DNA of 7,523 nucleotides from Nitriliruptoraceae bacterium (lineage in GTDB: Bacteria > Actinomycetota > Nitriliruptoria > Nitriliruptorales > Nitriliruptoraceae). A program made the translations under genes and the position numbers. A model generated the notes under the pieces. It was not told the DNA's origin. It worked only from the letters and a program-made list of their open reading frames with translations, and did no database searches. This document shows, piece by piece, positions 5,674 to 7,523 of the stretch (position 1 is its first letter; every line of letters begins with the position of its first letter). The stretch is taken from assembly GCA_007118045.1 (NCBI GenBank), contig SKTG01000245.1, positions 1 through 7,523 of the forward strand, given 5' to 3'.

Positions 5674-6168
5674 ATGGCGAACAAGAGCAAACGAGCCAAG
5701 CCGGGCGGTGGCGACGGCACCAAGCAGATCGTCACGAACCGTCGGGCCCGCTTCGACTACCACCTCGACGACCGCTTCGAGGCCGGCCTCGTGCTGCAGG
5801 GCACGGAGGTCAAGACCCTGCGCAACGGCAAGGGCTCCCTGCAGGAGGCCTGGGTCAAGATCGATGACGCGGGGGAGGCCTGGCTGATGCAGGCCCACAT
5901 CCCCGAGTACGCGTTCGGCAACATCAACAACCACGACCCGACGCGGCCCCGCAAGCTGCTGCTACATGCGCGCGAGCTCGAGAAGCTCGCCCACGAGGTC
6001 TCCGCCAAGGGTGTCACGCTCGTGCCCCTCCGGTTGTACTTCCGGCACGGCCGGGCCAAGCTGGAGTTCGCTTTGGGTCGCGGCAAGAACGTCGCCGACA
6101 AGCGCCAGACGGAGAAGGAGCGCGACGCCAAGCGCGAGATCGACCGCGCGCTCAAGCAGCGCCGCTGA
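5674..6168 (+). CDS. smpB: SsrA-binding protein SmpB
   Basis: This 164-residue RNA-binding protein pairs with tmRNA in trans-translation. It binds the tRNA-like domain, stands in for the missing anticodon arm, and places its C-terminal tail in the empty mRNA channel of a stalled ribosome. Family features in order: a basic start (MANKSKRAKPGG), KQIVTNRRARFDYHL, the RNA-contact motif GTEVKTLRNGKGS (about 43-55), NPTRP-like NNHDPTRPRKLLLH, LYFRHGRAKLEFALGRGKN, and a basic C-terminal helix DKRQTEKERDAKREIDRALKQRR that ends as in other SmpB proteins. The length is normal for the family. Start: ATG at 5674; no ribosome site, but a -10 box immediately upstream suggests leaderless translation. Its RNA partner ssrA lies 201 nt downstream. 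Confidence 0.97.
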   Translation: MANKSKRAKPGGGDGTKQIVTNRRARFDYHLDDRFEAGLVLQGTEVKTLRNGKGSLQEAWVKIDDAGEAWLMQAHIPEYAFGNINNHDPTRPRKLLLHARELEKLAHEVSAKGVTLVPLRLYFRHGRAKLEFALGRGKNVADKRQTEKERDAKREIDRALKQRR

Positions 6169-6204
6169 CGTGCCGATACCCCGGGCACGGCGGTGTGGCA
6201 CGTG

Positions 6205-6239
6205 CGCCGGCCGGAGGACGCCCGGGGGGCCGGCCGGCG
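6205..6239 (+). terminator. Hairpin between smpB and ssrA
   Basis: CGCCGGCCGG (6205-6214) and CCGGCCGGCG (6230-6239) form a perfect 10-bp all-GC stem with a 15-nt loop, 36 nt after the smpB stop. A smaller stem, CGTGCC/GGCACG (6169-6174/6184-6189), precedes it. There is no T-run. It probably ends smpB transcripts ahead of the separate ssrA promoter. Confidence 0.55.
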
Positions 6240-6279
6240 AGGTCACCGTCGTTCGCTGGCGCCCGTCGCGGCGATGGGA

Positions 6280-6285
6280 TACGCT
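6280..6285 (+). promoter_or_regulatory. Candidate -10 box for ssrA
   Basis: GGGATACGCTGC contains TACGCT, the same hexamer as before smpB, 85 nt before the mature tmRNA 5' end. A precursor starting near 6292 would be trimmed by RNase P at 6370. An alternative box, TAGCGT (6341-6346), would start nearer to the mature end. The -35 region is not clear for either. Confidence 0.4.
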
Positions 6286-6369
6286 GCTCGATCCCCCCGG
6301 GGCCACCACATCGGTCGTCCGGGGAACCCCGAGAACTGCATAGCGTCGATGCCGCACCACACACATCCT

Positions 6370-6723
6370 GGGGCTGACACGGTTTCGATCGTGATCAGGC
6401 CGATGCCATGGGAGCGTGCCGAGGGTGCTCGCGCGACCTCGACAAAACGCGCGGGAACCACAGCTGACAACGAAGAGCTGGCTATCGCGGCATAAACACC
6501 CGCGACGATCCGCCCCCGATGCCTCGTAGGGGGACCGGATCGACATAACGAGGCTCAACCCCGAAGGCACCGACCACCGGGCCGAGGGGAACACCGAACG
6601 GTGGTATGGACGTGGAGGCTGCTTGGCTTCCGGAGCACCACGTCCGAGATCATCCGGAACCTACGCACGTAGAGCCCACAGCATCGGGATCGCGAGACCC
6701 GGGTTCGACTCCCGGCAGCTCCA
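6370..6723 (+). ncRNA. ssrA: Transfer-messenger RNA (tmRNA)
   Basis: tmRNA rescues stalled ribosomes with SmpB and adds a degradation tag. The 5' end GGGGCTGACACGGTTTCGAT has the hallmark tmRNA start. Its first 7 nt pair with CAGCTCC (6716-6722), with G-U at the third pair, the alanyl-tRNA synthetase identity element. A76-type CCA is not encoded: discriminator A is 6723, followed by CTCG. T arm: CCGGG (6699-6703), loop TTCGACT, CCCGG (6711-6715). Long helix H2: CCGATGC (6400-6406) with GCATCGG (6681-6687). PK1: CGAGG (6420-6424)/CCTCG (6437-6441) and CGCGCG (6430-6435)/CGCGCG (6448-6453). A second pseudoknot: CGATCCG-CCCCC (6506-6517) with GGGGG (6529-6533) and CGGATCG (6536-6542), crossed by GCCTCGT (6521-6527)/ACGAGGC (6548-6554). 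Last: GGACGTGG (6608-6615)/CCACGTCC (6638-6645) with TCCGGA pairing (6629-6634/6653-6658). Length 354 nt, one-piece form. Confidence 0.97.
6463..6495 (+). other. ssrA: tmRNA tag reading frame (ADNEELAIAA, stop TAA)
   Basis: After pseudoknot PK1, which ends at 6453, a 9-nt single-stranded AC-rich stretch leads to GCT at 6463. This is the expected distance for the resume codon. From there the frame reads Ala-Asp-Asn-Glu-Glu-Leu-Ala-Ile-Ala-Ala and stops at TAA (6493-6495). With the alanine from charged tmRNA the tag is AADNEELAIAA. Ending in two alanines matches recognition by ClpXP-type proteases; Ile before them, where Leu is usual, is less common. The adjacent in-frame GCG at 6451 lies inside the PK1 stem and is not a likely resume codon. 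Confidence 0.9.
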
Positions 6724-6729
6724 CTCGAG

Positions 6730-6754
6730 GGGGTGTTCGCTCAAGGAGCACCCC
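6730..6754 (+). terminator. Terminator hairpin after ssrA
   Basis: GGGGTGTTC (6730-6738) pairs with GAGCACCCC (6746-6754) over 9 bp, including one G-U, around a 7-nt loop. It starts 6 nt after the tmRNA discriminator base and is followed by TACGTTCGTT. This is the probable end of the ssrA precursor. Confidence 0.7.
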
Positions 6755-6786
6755 TACGTTCGTTCGAAGCTCGTGCGGTGAACGCG

Positions 6787-6819
6787 CCTCCGGCACGGCC
6801 ACAAGGGCCGCGCCGGAGG
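6787..6819 (+). terminator. Second strong hairpin downstream of ssrA
   Basis: CCTCCGGCACGGCC (6787-6800) pairs with GGCCGCGCCGGAGG (6806-6819) at 13 of 14 positions, with loop ACAAG. It lies 32 nt beyond the first terminator hairpin and could be a back-up terminator. A third, smaller stem follows: CCGCTCC/GGAGCGG (6836-6842/6849-6855). Whether these belong to a stable small RNA instead cannot be told from the sequence. Confidence 0.5.
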
Positions 6820-6915
6820 GGACGGGCGACCGGCCCCGCTCCACCAAGGGAGCGGCGGAACGGGTCCTGTCCACGCCTCCACCGCACGTGATGGGCACAT
6901 CGACGCCCGCGAGAC

Positions 6916-6947
6916 GAGACCCCGCCGACACGCATCGGCGGGGTCTC
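6916..6947. terminator. Perfect 13-bp hairpin, probable bidirectional terminator
   Basis: GAGACCCCGCCGA (6916-6928) pairs perfectly with TCGGCGGGGTCTC (6935-6947) around CACGCA. The plus-strand side is followed by TGTCATGTCT. A minus-strand coding-like frame stops at 6950, just outside the stem, so the hairpin fits as its terminator and as a barrier to plus-strand transcripts arriving from ssrA. Confidence 0.65.
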
Positions 6948-6949
6948 TG

Positions 6950-7090
6950 TCATGTCTCGGTCGTGGTGATCGGGCGCGACATCGCCGCGTTGTCGGAGGC
7001 GTAGGCGTCCAGGAGCCGGAACGCGCGCTCGACCGTACTGTCCGACGCGGACGGGGCCCCGTGGTCTTCGGCGAGTGAGGGTCCGACCCT
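6950..7090 (-). pseudogene. Possible truncated IclR-type regulator fragment
   Basis: The last ~30 codons of a minus-strand frame that stops with TGA at 6950 end almost always in G or C. They read STVERAFRLLDAYASDNAAMS, then PITTTET and a stop. STVERA..LLD.... is how the helix-turn-helix domain of IclR regulators typically starts, but the expected continuation (ELARR.GLP.ST.HRLL) is missing. No convincing start codon lies nearby; the first GTG in frame is at 7261. Upstream, coding-like sequence continues in other frames. This fits a decayed or truncated gene. The identification rests on a short stretch, and chance similarity is possible. Confidence 0.3.
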
Positions 7091-7275
7091 GGTGCGACGC
7101 CTCTTCCGAGACGCGGGCGAGAGCGGGGCGCCTCGTCCACATCCCGTCGGTGGACGGGCGGGAGTCGTCGGACCACCTCCGTGTCGTCCTCGAGGAGCTG
7201 GACGACATCGTGGAGCTCGAGCGGACGCGGCGAGCCCCAGTTGGAACCGCTCGTCCGCCACGCCCCGGCACCTGG
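7091..7275 (-). other. Frame-switching coding-like stretch, possible gene remnant
   Basis: Between the fragment ending at 6950 and the right-edge gene, the minus strand reads plausibly in three frames in turn. These are ADERFQLGLAAS just after the neighbouring stop, then LELHDVVQLLEDDTEVVRRL (about 7180-7240), then ALARVSEEASHQGRTLT (about 7080-7135). No single frame gives a full protein. The plus strand in codon register also reads well (VVLEELDDIVELERTRR), so strand is uncertain. Composition resembles coding DNA, suggesting a frameshifted remnant rather than a regulatory spacer. I cannot assign a family. Confidence 0.3.
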
Positions 7276-7523
7276 TCAGCGCTCGTGCAGCCTCGCCAGG
7301 AACGTCGCGACCTCTCCGACGCGTGGCGCCTGTGTTCGCGGAGGCGACCGGTGCACGAGACCGAAGCGCTGACGCATCGGCACGGCCACGCCGCTGTCGG
7401 CCACGCGCCCCCCGCGGACCGCCGCGCGGGCCAGCACGTCGGGGACGAGACCGCACCAGCCCGGGCTCCCCGCGACCAGCTCCAGCGCCCCGGCCCAGGT
7501 GTCGACCTGGGCGCCGGCCCGGC
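7276..7523 (-). CDS. C-terminal part of a probable LysR-type regulator (5' part beyond right edge)
   Basis: A minus-strand frame enters from the right edge (first whole codon at 7521) and ends at TGA (7276-7278), giving the last 81 residues. Third positions are almost all G or C at first, and less so in the last ~25 codons. The sequence reads AQVDTWAGALELVAGSPGWCGLVPDVLA, then RVADSGVAVPMRQRFGLVHR, ending EVATFLARLHER. A helix followed by a GLVPDVLA-like strand, then a FGLVHR strand and a final helix, resembles the end of the substrate-binding domain of LysR regulators, where the G-x-G-LLP motif precedes the last strands. The DNA-binding domain is outside the window, so the family is a guess from pattern; another periplasmic-binding-like protein is possible. 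Confidence 0.55.
   Translation of the reverse strand, partial: RAGAQVDTWAGALELVAGSPGWCGLVPDVLARAAVRGGRVADSGVAVPMRQRFGLVHRSPPRTQAPRVGEVATFLARLHER

Noticed and set aside
5011..5934. Long minus-strand frame across ftsX and smpB
   Set aside because: It is the mirror of FtsX and SmpB codons and crosses the ftsX terminator hairpin; not a gene.
6451..6453. GCG as an alternative tmRNA resume codon, giving a longer tag
   Set aside because: It forms the closing half of the second PK1 stem (CGCGCG), so it would not be single-stranded; GCT at 6463 has the usual distance from PK1.
6193..6495. Open frame of 100 codons ending in TADNEELAIAA
   Set aside because: Only the last 10 codons are translated, as the tmRNA tag; the rest is ssrA upstream DNA and the tRNA-like domain.
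7060..7240. Plus-strand frame reading RLVHIPSVDGRESSDHL then RVVLEELDDIVELERTRR
   Set aside because: Third positions look good, but there is no start codon context, no stop before it runs antisense through the right-edge gene, and no recognised family; kept only as part of the possible remnant.

Overview
The window is very GC-rich, and its coding regions end nearly every codon in G or C. Together with the gene order prfB-ftsE-ftsX-smpB-ssrA, this points to a chromosome of a high-GC actinobacterium (Actinomycetota). FtsE and FtsX resemble the mycobacterial proteins, but the tmRNA tag differs from the mycobacterial one, so I would not name a genus.

Left part (1-2577), loosely connected accessory genes: an incomplete minus-strand gene for a small two-helix membrane protein runs off the left edge (1-570). 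A plus-strand DUF427 protein follows (898-1410), and its stop codon lies inside a run of 20-bp tandem repeats (1408-1487). Next is a haem-degrading monooxygenase of the MhuD/IsdG type (1665-2033) that keeps the Asn/Trp/His active-site trio and carries an unusual Gly/Ser-rich insert. A convergent hairpin separates it from a 50-residue single-pass membrane microprotein on the minus strand (2160-2312), which is divergent from prfB.

Core block (2578-6723): prfB (release factor 2, without the programmed frameshift), ftsE and ftsX (ABC-type regulator of septal peptidoglycan hydrolysis), smpB, and ssrA (tmRNA). RF2 ends translation at UGA/UAA. SmpB and tmRNA rescue ribosomes that lack a stop codon and tag the product, here with ADNEELAIAA after the charged alanine. 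FtsEX acts at the division site. Each unit except the ftsE-ftsX pair seems to have its own -10-like element (TAGCAT, TACCCT, TACGCT, TACGCT). Strong hairpins lie after ftsX, after smpB and after ssrA, so the block looks like adjacent short transcripts rather than one long operon. smpB is probably leaderless.

Right part (6724-7523): four hairpins in about 220 bp follow ssrA. Then comes a stretch (about 6950-7270) with coding-like composition that switches frames, including a short piece resembling the N-terminus of an IclR regulator, which suggests gene decay. At the right edge is the C-terminal end of a minus-strand gene, possibly a LysR-type regulator. I see no mobile element, CRISPR array or novel multi-gene system. 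The points most worth a second look are the microprotein, the tandem repeats, the inverted repeat around the ftsE promoter and the tmRNA tag.
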